From positions 10,828,655 to 10,892,654 of the forward strand of contig OX326961.1 of assembly GCA_946800325.1 (NCBI GenBank): a stretch of DNA of 64,000 nt, in the 5' to 3' direction. Origin of the DNA: Luzula sylvatica (taxonomy: Eukaryota > Streptophyta > Magnoliopsida > Poales > Juncaceae). This document shows, one piece after another, positions 31,955 to 42,889 of this stretch (position 1 is the stretch's first letter; each line of letters begins with the position of its first letter). Position numbers and translations under genes: made by a program. The notes beneath the pieces were generated by a model. It saw only the letters and a program-made list of their open reading frames with translations. It was not told the origin of the DNA and did not search any database.

Positions 31955-33071
31955 ATTTTTGTTATAGAAAATAATTTGATACGTCACGTGGAGTATTTCA
32001 CACATATTCGACAAGTACACAATATTTTAAACACACAATATTTAATATATAATTAACAATGACAACAAGCTAATTTGGATTCAGACGTTAATTTCTATTA
32101 TTTATATTTCGTTAGTAATAACAATTTATGTCTAAGAAAGGTTAAATATTCATTGTAAATATACTTAACGTATTATTTCAAGTATTTAATACATTGTTTT
32201 CAAGTTCAATATTCATTGTAAATATATAATATATCATTTTAAGTTTCAATACACTATTTTGGATGTAAATGAATATTTATCTAAGAAAGGTTAAATATAT
32301 AATATATCATTTTAAGTTTCAATACACTATTGTAAATATAATACACAATTTATATCATGCATTAATTCTTAGAGAGTTTCTTCAATTCACCAATTTTTTT
32401 CCCACCGTCCATTTGATCTAATCGTGTGGCACATATTTATTATCTTAACTTGACAAAGTTAATCAGCCGGTAAAAAAACTCTTGATAATTGTTTTGAGCC
32501 GGTCACCGAAATAATCAAAATACTTGCACGGATACGGATACAGATATCGTATCCGGCACGATACGAATACGACAATACGACAATTTTCAAAAAACTATTA
32601 TATACAACATTTTATTAATTTATTTATTGCAATTTATATATTATATTTTGGCATAATATATATTGAAATTTTGTGTTTACCGAATAACTTCATATTTTAT
32701 TTTATTTTATTATGTACTTGTATGTATTACTCATTTATTTCGATTTCAAAATTTTGTTTTTATTTTTCAAGTATATTTATATATAAATTAGAAGTATCCG
32801 ACAAGTATCCGGAAGTATCCGAGGATCCGTTATTATTTTGAAATAAAATATTCGGATACGTCACGTGCAGTATCCGATACGTACTGACGAGTATCCAACG
32901 AGTATGGGTATCCGATACAATATCCCATATGATACGACTTGATTTTTGAAGTATCCGCGTAACATAGTCCAAATAGAAAGAAAATGGTACATGGGCAATT
33001 ATATTTATCTGTTTTTTATGTCCTGAGAGTTTTGGCTCAATAAATAATGGACATATGTCTTTTCTTTTTTC
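31955..33071 (+). repeat. Tandem segmental duplication, second copy (Y2), left part
   Basis: Matches 26335 onward up to ACATATGTCTTTTCTT, where the LINE interrupts. Resumes at 39856. It lacks the 352-bp tandem repeat of Y1. Confidence 0.85.
32525..32967. mobile_element. GGATAC-type MITE, duplicate of 27261-27716
   Basis: Same ends and interior as the element at 27261, at the same position in the duplicated block, so it was copied with the block rather than inserted separately. Confidence 0.6.
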
Positions 33072-33304
33072 TTTTTTTTTTTTTTTGATAAAGCCCTTAG
33101 GCGTAGACTAATATTGAAATTCAAATCACGGAATTACAAAGTCTGGATACAGGCCGTCCAGAAAACATATACCAGATCCTGTATCTCTTTCTTAAGGAAA
33201 AAAACTAAGCTAAGAATAAAGACCTAGAAATGTAAAAGAGAAAATTGCAAGAAAAGGTGAGGAGTTGTCGGTTGATTTCTTTGATCATCGGGGACTGATT
33301 TGTC

Positions 33305-36300
33305 CTATTCGACTTGTGGGAAGGCTGGATAACAACTATCTGTGAAGTTCTCTCCGGTGACTCGGCACAGATTTGCTATGGCGTCAGCTTCCTGGTTCAA
33401 TTCTCGGTGGATGTGTATTATCGTCGGATCTTTGAGTCGCCTCTTCCAGATTAGACAGTCTCGCGCACGTTGGATCGCTCGGTGGTCGGAGGGATCAACT
33501 AGGTTTGTTGTGGCGTTGTTCGAGAGTAGTAAGGTCGCCTCTAGGTTATCTGTGAAGAAAATTGGTGATTGTTTGTTCAACTTCAGCGCAACGAACTCCA
33601 TTGCCGCCGCTATTGCCGACAACTCCCCTTTCAGGACTCCTTTTGGTTGAGGGACTGGCTCTGCATGGACATGAATTACTGAGTTTGAGCTGTTTTTTAC
33701 AATGAATGCCAGCGCCGCTCGATTATCGTCGTCTTCAGAGTAATCGGTCCATATGAGCAGTCCACCGCTTGCTAATCGGGATCCCCGTACGGATTGTGGC
33801 TGACTTCCCTGTAAATTAAGAGAAGGAGTTAGTTGCGTGCAGATTTTCATTGCTGAGAAGGCGATTTGCTCGAGGGTTTGGTGCTTCCGGTTGAAAATTA
33901 CTGCATTTCGAGACTTCCACCATTCCCATAGATATGCGGATATCAGGGGGAGATCGTCCAGTGGGGTTGCCTGTATGAGGTTTGCGATTCTATTCGAGGT
34001 TGGCACGGTCGATCTGAGGATGAGTGGGGACAGGTTTAGATGATGCCAGAATTGTCGTGTTTTCTGGCAATCTAGGAAAATGTGTTCCGTTGACTCCTGA
34101 GGATGACCGCACGATTGGCACGGTAAATCTTTTATACCGAATCGTTGTTTTAATTTTTCTTTCGTGGGCAGAGCATTTGATATTACCCTCCATAAAAATA
34201 CTCTGATTTTTGGCTGAAGTGTCGATTTGTACCATATTTTCTTCCACAGGTTTATCCACCACTCGTTGCCCGAGTTAATCTGGTTTGGGTTTGCATATTT
34301 GGACATCAGGGTGTGGTAGGCGACCTTAACCGAAAACTTTCCATTTTTAGAGGCGAGCCAGAGCAGTTTATCTTCGGTCCCAGCATTGTGAACCGGGTCA
34401 AAGGGGGTTTTTAGTATCTGGTATGCTTGTTGGTCAGTATATAAGGAGTTTACGAGATTAGTATTCCAGGTACCTGATTCTAGTTGAAATAAGTCTCTGA
34501 CTCTGAGTTGCAGGTTGTTGTATGTATTCGAGCTCGATTGAAAACCGAGTTCAAACCATGGTTGATTCATAGCTCTGCATTTTTCCCCATTTCCAAGGCA
34601 CCAGGACACGTCCGATTTCAGTTCTTCCCTCAGATTCAGCATGGCTTTCCAGAAGTTTGACATGTGGTGATTCCTCTTGGAATTCCATATGGATGACCGA
34701 GGTAGATATTTCGCATATACTTGCTGAATCCACAGAGTTTCTTTTTCAGTGATTATTCTCCATAGTTGGGCCATCAAGAGTGATTTATTCATCATTGTTA
34801 GGTTTCTCAAACCTAAACCTCCTTGCAATTTAGGGTTCGTGATCGCTGACCACTTTAACCAGGATTGGTATTGATTAGTTTCAGATTGATGGCCCCAAAA
34901 GAACCTTTTAAAGGTCGATTCTATTTTGTTTATCGTTGTGATTGGGAGACATTGTGTGTTCATATGGAAGATTGGGATCGAACACAGTACCGACTGGATT
35001 AGGGTCAGTCTACCAGCGTGAGTCAGAGTTTTGTTTTTCCATCCTGCCAGTTTAGTGTCTATTCTGTTTGTCAGGTTTTCATAATCTGAGACTAATTTTT
35101 TACCCTTAATCAGGTACGCTCCTAGGTATCTTTCTCCTCTCGGGGATATGTTGGCTTGGAAGAGGTTTGTAACCTGTGTGGCTAGGCTATGTGGTGTGGA
35201 TTTGCTAAAACATATTGTTGTTTTTTCCGGGTTTACTTCTAGGCCCGAGACCTTTGCGAATTTGCAGAGGATGTGTTTGATGTAGCAAACTTCCTGTTCC
35301 GAAGCCGAGCCGTATATGACTACATCATCTGCATAGAGGGAGTGAGTGAATCTTGGGCCATTTCTCCCAAGTGAGATACCCTGGATGTGTCCTTTTTCCT
35401 GATGGTGCAGGAACATTCGAGATAATAGTTCGGTCGTGAAGATGAACAGCAAGGGGGACAGGGGGCATCCCTGCCGGAGCCCCCGCGTTGGTTTGAAGAA
35501 GCCAGATCCTTTCCCAGCAACCTGGATGGTGTATTTAGGCGAAGAGATACATAAACCAATCCATTTGATTAACTCTGGCGGTAAGTTTATGAGTCTGAGG
35601 ATGCTTTCGATACATTTCCACTCAACCCTATCAAATGCTTTCTTTAGATCTAATTTGATTGCGAAAGCATTCTCTTTGTAATTCGAGGAGTTAAAAGAGT
35701 GGATTACCTCTTGTTGTAATATTATATTATCTTGTATAAATCGCCCTTTGATAAACCCAGTCTGGTTAATAGATATGATGTTTTCTAAGTGGTTTTTGAT
35801 TCGGTTTGCTATCATTTTTGCAACTATTTTGTATAGGAAATTGCACGTGCTAATGGGCCGGTAATCTTGCAAGGTTTGTGGGTGATCTTTCTTTGGGACC
35901 AGTGTGATATTCGTGTGACCAAAAGAATCGGGTAGCTTATTTTCTGTTAGTATTAGGTTTATGGTTGAGAGGAGTAATACTTTCGTGCTTTCCCAATTCG
36001 TTTGATAGAACCTGGCTGATATACCCTCTGGGCCGGGGCTTTTATCCGGCCCAAACTTGAGTACAATGCTCTTTATTTCCTCTGCGCTTGGCAATCGGAC
36101 AAGTTCATCTGGGTTTGGTAGTCGTATTTTGGGGAATTGCGAGAGTATCTGGCCTGGAAGAGTGTCTTCTAGACTAGCCGGGTTGGCAGTTGTATACATG
36201 CTTTTGAATTCTTTAATTATGAATTTCCTGATTTCTGTTGGATCCGTAATCCAATTCTGGCTTGTGTCCCTTATGGTATTGATAGCATTTCTTCTTCTTC

Positions 36301-37399
36301 TAGTTACAGTAGTGGCGTGAAAAAATTGGGTGTTCATATCCCCCTCAAGAGCCCATTGAACACGTGATCTTACTCTCCAGTATTCCGAGATTCTGTAAAG
36401 GCATTCTTCGTGTTTCTTAGCTAGTTCCCTCAAAACTGGGCCCACTATTTCGGGGGCATGCTGGAGTTGGTTTTGGGCCTTCAGTGAGTCCTGTTCTATT
36501 TTCTTCAATTCTTTTGTTGGGTCTAAGGTATTTGAGTTGGCCCATTTCTTGATTGATTTTTTTATAGCATTTATGGCCGTGTCCCACTCTGATAATTGGA
36601 GGCTATTTAGAGTGGTGGTATTCGTCTCTCTGAAACTCGTTGAGTTGTACCACCATGGCTCTATCGTAAATAATTTCATCTTTTTTTGTTTTTTCGGGTT
36701 TAGTCTGAGGAGTAGTGGGTTGTGATCGCTGTTGAAAGCGGGTAAGTGAAAAACTTTACTAGACGGGTGATCTGTTAGCCAGCTCTGGGTGGCCATCATT
36801 CTATCCAACCGCTGCATGACAAGCCCCGTTGTATATCTTTTATTGAGCCAGGTGTAAGCTGGCCCGATAAAGCCCAAGTCCATGAGGCCCCCATCTCTTA
36901 TTAGCCTCTTGAATTCCACGTTATTCCTAGAAGCCGTACCTCCGGAACCCCCCCATTTCTCGTTCGGGCTCTGCAATGCATTGAAGTCCCCCATTGTTAG
37001 AACTCTTGAGTTGCTTCCTGATGTGTATCTTTTGATTATTTCCCAGATTTCCGGGTTTCTAGTGTGATGTGGATCACCGTAGACCCCTATCAGTGTCCAC
37101 GGTTGTATGTCCGGCGAGAGTTGCACCGTTGCGATGATGACATATCTGTTGGAGTACACAACTTGGCACTTAACAGAGTCTGTCCAGAGCAACCATAGAC
37201 CGCCAGAGAAACCTTCCGCTGGCACGATGAAGCTGTTTTCTATGGCGAGTGTGTTGATGAGGTGGCGTGATTTTAGTGCGGTACATCTCGTGTCGCAGAT
37301 GAAGGCGAGGGCGACCCGAGAGCAGTGGAGATATTGGTTTAAGGAACGGATTGTTGCGAGGCCTCCACATCCTCGCCCGTTCCAAGAGAGTATACTCAT
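33305..37399 (-). CDS. LINE ORF2: endonuclease, reverse transcriptase, RNase H
   Basis: 1364 residues. The N-terminal APE-type endonuclease (about 1-230) shows LSWNGRG, MGDFNALQSPNE and NSDHNPLLL. The usual metal-binding Glu of the xETK motif is Asp here (CDTR, residue 36). Reverse transcriptase (about 470-760) has LVPKKDHPQTLQDYRPIS, LDLKKAFDRVEW, GLRQGCPLSPLLF and the catalytic YADD at about 689-692. A zf-RVT domain follows near 1070-1120 (CQSCGHPQESTEHIFLDC). The C-terminal RNase H (about 1220-1340) keeps its acidic set: TDYS, KGELSAIAAAMEF, FTDNLEAT and NQEADAIAN. The start ATG overlaps the ORF1 stop in ATGA, a layout that suits coupled translation. No stops or frameshifts are present. 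The product would nick DNA and copy its own RNA at the target. Confidence 0.93.
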   Translation of the reverse strand: MSILSWNGRGCGGLATIRSLNQYLHCSRVALAFICDTRCTALKSRHLINTLAIENSFIVPAEGFSGGLWLLWTDSVKCQVVYSNRYVIIATVQLSPDIQPWTLIGVYGDPHHTRNPEIWEIIKRYTSGSNSRVLTMGDFNALQSPNEKWGGSGGTASRNNVEFKRLIRDGGLMDLGFIGPAYTWLNKRYTTGLVMQRLDRMMATQSWLTDHPSSKVFHLPAFNSDHNPLLLRLNPKKQKKMKLFTIEPWWYNSTSFRETNTTTLNSLQLSEWDTAINAIKKSIKKWANSNTLDPTKELKKIEQDSLKAQNQLQHAPEIVGPVLRELAKKHEECLYRISEYWRVRSRVQWALEGDMNTQFFHATTVTRRRRNAINTIRDTSQNWITDPTEIRKFIIKEFKSMYTTANPASLEDTLPGQILSQFPKIRLPNPDELVRLPSAEEIKSIVLKFGPDKSPGPEGISARFYQTNWESTKVLLLSTINLILTENKLPDSFGHTNITLVPKKDHPQTLQDYRPISTCNFLYKIVAKMIANRIKNHLENIISINQTGFIKGRFIQDNIILQQEVIHSFNSSNYKENAFAIKLDLKKAFDRVEWKCIESILRLINLPPELIKWIGLCISSPKYTIQVAGKGSGFFKPTRGLRQGCPLSPLLFIFTTELLSRMFLHHQEKGHIQGISLGRNGPRFTHSLYADDVVIYGSASEQEVCYIKHILCKFAKVSGLEVNPEKTTICFSKSTPHSLATQVTNLFQANISPRGERYLGAYLIKGKKLVSDYENLTNRIDTKLAGWKNKTLTHAGRLTLIQSVLCSIPIFHMNTQCLPITTINKIESTFKRFFWGHQSETNQYQSWLKWSAITNPKLQGGLGLRNLTMMNKSLLMAQLWRIITEKETLWIQQVYAKYLPRSSIWNSKRNHHMSNFWKAMLNLREELKSDVSWCLGNGEKCRAMNQPWFELGFQSSSNTYNNLQLRVRDLFQLESGTWNTNLVNSLYTDQQAYQILKTPFDPVHNAGTEDKLLWLASKNGKFSVKVAYHTLMSKYANPNQINSGNEWWINLWKKIWYKSTLQPKIRVFLWRVISNALPTKEKLKQRFGIKDLPCQSCGHPQESTEHIFLDCQKTRQFWHHLNLSPLILRSTVPTSNRIANLIQATPLDDLPLISAYLWEWWKSRNAVIFNRKHQTLEQIAFSAMKICTQLTPSLNLQGSQPQSVRGSRLASGGLLIWTDYSEDDDNRAALAFIVKNSSNSVIHVHAEPVPQPKGVLKGELSAIAAAMEFVALKLNKQSPIFFTDNLEATLLLSNNATTNLVDPSDHRAIQRARDCLIWKRRLKDPTIIHIHRELNQEADAIANLCRVTGENFTDSCYPAFPQVE

Positions 37400-39624
37400 T
37401 GATGGGGCGACGTGCCGCCAGGGGCCGTCGCTTCGAGTTTGAATCGTTTTATTGCGGAGGTAGGTGGGGATGTAGTGAGGGTGGTTGGAGGTTTCGTTAC
37501 GCTGAGTTGTTCTACCCGATATTCCTGAGGAGAGGTTTGGGGCCCCTCTGCAGGTGCTCGTTCCTTCTGTACCAACGTTTCATGCAGCCTCTTCCCGTGG
37601 TGGTGACGCGGGAAGTTCTGCTGCGGAGTAGAGAGAATGTTTCTTGGTACCAGGGTGGGCTCCGAGATCCACTTACCCAAGCGCTTCGAAATCAGTTGCG
37701 TGATGGCGGGAGGAGGGTTCTCCGATTCATTTAGGATCTTCAGTAAGCGTTGGTGGTCACAGCACCCCGGTACCTCATGTCCTATCATGCCGCAAAAGGT
37801 GCATATTTTGGGGATGCGCTCGTAGGAGAGGTAGATGGTGACGAGTTGGTTATCCGGCAACGTCGCGTGAATCTTATCTCTGACCGGGGCATTTAAGGGC
37901 AGCGATATTTTAATCTTGTTGAATTTCCTTCCGTTGACGTATCCGACCGTTAGATCCGAGAGGCATGTTCCCACCGAGTTAGCTAGTTGCATTAGCCCTT
38001 CGTTGGAGATGGCATCGATACAAGTGGAGTGCATTTGCATCCACGTGTCAATGTGGGTGAATTGATGTGTCGTGGCTTCCTTAATAGAGTTGGCTTTCGC
38101 AGTGAGCACCAGATCTTGCTTGTAGATCCATGTGCTTTTCGAGAGCACTTTCTGCGTGTCTTCTTCATTGGGTAGCTGAATGAGGAACTTGTTATTCCCC
38201 AAGGAGAGGAAGATTGTGTTTGGATCACAATCCCACGTCCTGATCATGGAGTTGGTGAAGGCGGTTTCGAAAGTTGGTTTGTCTGTAAGAATTTGAACTA
38301 GGATAGCATAATCCCAGTTTTTCACGCTCACTCCTGAACTAGTCAGAGGGATGTTGTTGCTCGGTTCGTTTGGGTTGAAGTGAATTCTGGATAAGCGTTG
38401 GATGAGAGATTCATCTTCAGAATATATTCCTTTTCCTTTTTCGGACGAGTTAGGGCGAGTAGACGAGGAAGACATTTGAGAGAGAAAGCGAGGTGACTGA
38501 GAAGAGAAGATAGGGTTCTGTGTTCGTTTATCTTGTGGAAGAGGGTTGAAGTTTGATTTAGGGTTTAAAACTATATTTTTGGTGTGTATTTTAGTGCTAG
38601 CCTGCTTTATTGGGCTTTTTGGTATGGGCCCTAAAATTGATTTCCCCTTATTATTCTTGTAATGGAGATAAGAAGCTTCTGTTATAACAGGACTGGGCAC
38701 GTCTGCCAATTTCAGGGTCATTTGAAATTTGTCTTTTTCGGTGATTGTGGCCATTGCTGATTGGCTCGTTTTGTTCCTCTCTGCAGCCTCTGCCATCCTG
38801 TTTCCCATGCGTGGCGGGTAATTTGTGGCTCCTTGTGTGTGACGTACCGTGTCGTGTCTTGCATAAGTCCGGTCTGGATTTCTTGCAACTCGGTTTGCGT
38901 CGATTGCTGCTTGGGGCGTATCTGGCACCACCGGAGGCGGAGGGTCTTGTTCCGGGTGATCGTTCAAGATATCTATGACTTGATCTCCAGGTGGGAAAGG
39001 GTGTCCCTGTTCATCGACTATGAACTCAGCATGTCTTTGCACGTGGACATCAGCCCAATCTCGGTTGTGAGTTAGTCGAATGACATGTGGGATAAGATTG
39101 ATTGACTGGGTGATGACCGAGATTCGGAGAGATGCTTTATTTGCTCCGGTGATATTATCTCTGGACACTGCGATTATTCTTCCTAGTGGAACGATAGCTT
39201 GTTTGAAATAATCGTGATGCCAGAAATTTAAGGGAAAGTTTGTTAAGCTCAGGTTGACTCTGACGAATTGATGCACCGGGAAGGTAGCCATTCCAGCCTG
39301 CCATGGGAAGGGGATGAAATGATGCTGGTCTTCAAACAGTATTGAGTCGGCTATAACCTCATCAACCGTTACCCATTCAGGCAGTTTGCAAAGACTAGCA
39401 TTCGCTTCGTGTGGTGTAAGCGTGTAATCTGAGTCGAGGCCTCCATATTGAGCAATGAGAGCTTCTTTAATGGTGTGAGGAGATGGGATGAGATGGTGCG
39501 CCATTGGGTGTATGAGGACTGTTCTCGACAATGCATTTTCTATGGCGTTGTGGTTTTCAATCTTTGAGAGTGTCGCGTACTGTATGAGCGTTTGTTGCGC
39601 CGGCCATGGTTGGTTTGGGTTCAT
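37396..39624 (-). CDS. LINE ORF1: RNA-binding protein with CCHC knuckle
   Basis: 742 residues starting MNPNQPWPAQQ. ORF1 proteins bind LINE RNA and form the particle that carries ORF2. Two modules resemble the DUF4283 fold used by plant LINE and copia gag-like proteins: about 140-210 (FPLNFWHHDYFKQAIVPLGR) and about 440-540 (WDYAILVQIL ... STWIYKQDLVLT). Near 608-622 is a zinc knuckle CTFCGMIGHEVPGC with exact CX2CX4HX4C spacing. The middle is low-complexity, Ser/Pro/Asn-rich and probably disordered. The stop codon overlaps the ORF2 start by ATGA. The frame is intact. Confidence 0.88.
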   Translation of the reverse strand: MNPNQPWPAQQTLIQYATLSKIENHNAIENALSRTVLIHPMAHHLIPSPHTIKEALIAQYGGLDSDYTLTPHEANASLCKLPEWVTVDEVIADSILFEDQHHFIPFPWQAGMATFPVHQFVRVNLSLTNFPLNFWHHDYFKQAIVPLGRIIAVSRDNITGANKASLRISVITQSINLIPHVIRLTHNRDWADVHVQRHAEFIVDEQGHPFPPGDQVIDILNDHPEQDPPPPVVPDTPQAAIDANRVARNPDRTYARHDTVRHTQGATNYPPRMGNRMAEAAERNKTSQSAMATITEKDKFQMTLKLADVPSPVITEASYLHYKNNKGKSILGPIPKSPIKQASTKIHTKNIVLNPKSNFNPLPQDKRTQNPIFSSQSPRFLSQMSSSSTRPNSSEKGKGIYSEDESLIQRLSRIHFNPNEPSNNIPLTSSGVSVKNWDYAILVQILTDKPTFETAFTNSMIRTWDCDPNTIFLSLGNNKFLIQLPNEEDTQKVLSKSTWIYKQDLVLTAKANSIKEATTHQFTHIDTWMQMHSTCIDAISNEGLMQLANSVGTCLSDLTVGYVNGRKFNKIKISLPLNAPVRDKIHATLPDNQLVTIYLSYERIPKICTFCGMIGHEVPGCCDHQRLLKILNESENPPPAITQLISKRLGKWISEPTLVPRNILSTPQQNFPRHHHGKRLHETLVQKERAPAEGPQTSPQEYRVEQLSVTKPPTTLTTSPPTSAIKRFKLEATAPGGTSPHQ

Positions 39625-39659
39625 TGTATGAATCTTTATCAGGGAGGAAGATGATGGCG

Positions 39660-39845
39660 GTTCAGAAGAGTTGTGAGCAGAGGAGGTTCAGAGAAGAAGG
39701 TTTTGAGTAGAGGAGGTTCAGAGAAGAAGGTTGTGAGCAGAGGAGGTTCATCGGGGGAGGTTCATCAGAGGTTCATCAGAGGTTCATCGGAGGAGGTTCA
39801 TCGGAGGAGGTTCATCAGAGGTTCATCAGAGGTTCATCAGAGGTA
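39660..39845 (-). repeat. Short tandem repeats in the LINE leader
   Basis: Read on the + strand, units of GAGGTTCATC(A/G)GA, 11 to 17 bp long, recur about ten times at 39740-39845. Two longer units with GAGGTTCAGAGAAGAAGG lie at 39684-39740. They sit at the 5' end of the LINE, where some L1 elements carry promoter monomers. Confidence 0.75.
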
Positions 39846-39855
39846 GCAGTACTGT

Positions 39856-40630
39856 TGGTGTAGGAAAACACCGAAAGAAATAAAAAGAAATAAAGTGGGT
39901 TCGTTGGACGTGAAAAATTATATTTTTCACATTCAATTCAAAATTTTGTAATAGATAATATTTGAAGGATATGGGAGGATATAATATTTTTTTAATATTT
40001 TAGCAATACATTTAATTTTATATAAATTCCAACGAAATAAAATGAAAAATTATAGTTTTAAAATTATATATCATTCAAATATGTGTATACTATAATCAAG
40101 GTTAATATATAATCTTTTGATCTACGCATTTTTTTTCACAAAGAATATATTAATTTGCGATGTCAGTATAATAGGCCCATTCCGCAAGTGAAGAAAAAGA
40201 AATAGAAGAATAGGGAATACGTCCCTATATACTCCCGGGTTGTTACTATATAATTTTCAGTATATATATATTAGTGGGATTAATATTTTTAGTTGTTAAT
40301 TAGGCTGCTCAAAGCCAATAAATCTTTTGATTCAATTGATAGTCCGTTCAATTAACAAAATAATAATTCATAGAATTCGGCCCTCCTTCGACCTTCGTAT
40401 ATAGGTAACCAATTTTGGGTCCAATTAACTTCCCATCGAATTAACAAAATAATTAAATGTCTAATTAACTATGCCCAATTTAATGGACTTTCTAATGAAC
40501 TGTCTAATTATGTTCAATAACTACATAAATTTGAGTTAATAAACACAATAACCAATTTTTTTATTTTATTTAGTACATACTACATGAACATGTTCATGAT
40601 TATTGTACGAATTTTTCTTTATTTCTATAT
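39856..40630 (+). repeat. Duplication second copy: end of Y2 plus X2
   Basis: 39856-40080 matches 27833-28058 and 40081-40630 matches 31255-31954, with one rather than three 77-bp units. No gene is present. Confidence 0.85.
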
Positions 40631-40849
40631 ATCGAAAGGCTATGTCTTTTATTAAAAAAAAAAACTTTAGAATGAGACCCAAACAATTTATATTAACAAA
40701 AATTCAGTTTATTTAATTCATAATAGAACATACATAGCACCTTCAAAACTTTAAAAAAATAATAATAATAAACAAGTATTATCTACACCCCAAAATCATC
40801 AAACACCCTAGCTGAAATATCTAAAACATCAAAGTAAATCCATTATCAT
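40631..40849. other. AT-rich spacer
   Basis: Nothing recognised. Confidence 0.3.
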
Positions 40850-42204
40850 CAAAATTTACCAACCCCCTTATTTTGGACCCATCTTTATGCAATCTCCTCA
40901 TGCCACCTCATCACAACTCATGCCACATCATCACAATTATTTCAACCATTAGATTTTGATATGTGGCAACATATGAACCATAGATTAACCTTTGATTTTG
41001 TGTGGTTATGTTTTATTTGTAGATATTTATGTATCCCTTATTTCAGACATAGTTTTAAACAATTTTAGAAGGCCACATCACCTTACACTAATGACGTGTC
41101 AAAACATTATTTGTTAGGTTCATGTTGGACCAATTGTATTTGATTTTGAATTTTTTCACAATATGATACATGATCAATTGTGAATACAAATAGAATGTGA
41201 AGAGTTTAAATATCTAACATTAATAAATTAATAAATCAATATATAATATAATAAAACATACATCAAATATTGTTAGTATTTTCATAATATAATTTAAAAA
41301 AATTAAGAATTATATTCGCTGAAATTTTATCTTTATTTTGAGATCCATATTATCATATATTTAATAATTTTTTCTAACTTAAAATTATGAAAACAATTGT
41401 GTAAAAAAAGATATAAAAATAAATATAATTACATTAATGACTTGTAAGACTAATTATTATTATTTTTAAAACTATAATTGAAAAAAATTGCACATACTAA
41501 TAAGTATGTTATTATCATATATTCAATATTTTTCTCTAACTTAAAACTATGAAAACAATTATGTAAAAAAGATATAAAAATAAATATAATTATATTAATG
41601 ACTTGTAATCCTTATTATTATTATTATTTTTAAAAATATAATTGAAAAAAATTTGCACATCATAATAATTATTATTTTTTTTAAAACAATTATGTTATTT
41701 TTGTATTTGTACTTAAAACAGTTTCATGTTAATCTTTAAAAAAAAATAATGAAAGATATTTATTTACTAAACACAAATAATTACTTTAACTTATATAATA
41801 TTATTCAATAATAAACATGAAACTTAAAATTTATCAGACGGAAATAATTTTTTTAAACGTTTACAATGTTATTATTCTTAATTTTAGATATGAAAATTTA
41901 AAATATCATATGATTTTTATTTTTGTTTATGTCCACCCATCTTGTTTTATTATTTTAAAGTGTCATTTATTCTTTTTTTGTATGTGTTGCATTATAATAC
42001 TGAATAAATATTTCGCAATGTGTTATATTCAAAAATAGTATGATAATTTTGTCATCATCAAACTTTCTTAATCAATATGATATTTATTTTCATAAAGTCT
42101 TATATTTGATCCGGAAAAGTCATAACTATATATTATGTATATATATTACGTGTATGGTAAAACAAATGAAACAAAACCGCCGCGAAGCGCGGGTAATCTC
42201 CTAG
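40850..42204 (+). mobile_element. Non-autonomous Helitron (family 2), direct copy
   Basis: Ends CCGCCGCGAAGCGCGGGTAA, TCTC and CTAG at 42204, followed by T. The body matches 20818-22125 in inverted orientation, starting at ATTTACCAACCCCC. Short open frames inside (for example 41817-42038) are AT-rich chance frames. No Rep/helicase is present. Confidence 0.75.
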
Positions 42205-42889
42205 TAATTTCTAAATCATAAAATCAAATCTAACTTTTCAAATTTAATAATCATAAAATTCATACTCGGTAATCCAAACAATTGCCCAAACAATTCTTAA
42301 ATCATTTAATGCACATATTCAACTTAATTACAAAATTAAATACCGAACTAGTTGGGACATAAATGACTCCATGCAAATCATTCCAAATATTCAATCATAT
42401 TTGTTTATCCTATAATTACCAAATTGATTAGGGACATTTGAATTACTTGATTACATATAATTTATATTAAAAATTATTAATGAATACATACTACCTTACA
42501 AACTTTTTTTTGTAATTTATATTAAAAACTGATTAGGGACATTTGAAATACTAAGTTACTAACTTGGTACATATAAACACCAATTCAAACAAGTTAGCCA
42601 TAAAATCTATTGATCTAAGATAACTTAATCCAATTCTAATCCTATTATAACAATAATAATATCTAACAAAACTAATCCTAACATTATCATAATCTAATTC
42701 TAACGTTGATATTTTTTCCATAATTTATTAGTACGATTCCATGTCCTTGCTTAAACAAGTATGGTCTCTGTCATATTTTTCTTTTTAAAATACAAAGAAA
42801 AAACATTATTTAGTTAATATGTCCCTCTATTTTTGTTCTTATATTGATTCATCCTCACAAGAATCCAATCCTATTGACACCTCTATACG
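42205..42889. other. AT-rich spacer
   Basis: Contains two related ATTAGGGACATTTGAA phrases (42428 and 42532). No gene is present. Confidence 0.35.

Larger units (their letters stand above)
33072..39855 (-). mobile_element. Apparently full-length L1-type LINE with RNase H
   Basis: On the - strand, 5' to 3': a leader with short tandem repeats, ORF1, ORF2 and a poly-A tail (T run 33072-33086). Both reading frames are open throughout. The empty site in Y1 (27806-27840) shows that the insertion replaced about seven bases (GCCTATT). No target-site duplication is visible, which is unusual for a LINE. The 5' limit is inferred from where the duplicated flank resumes (CTGTTGGTGTAGG). Confidence 0.9.

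Noticed and set aside
34990..37440. Numerous + strand frames within the LINE (for example 37107-37442)
   Set aside because: They are antisense shadows of the well-supported ORF1 and ORF2 on the - strand.
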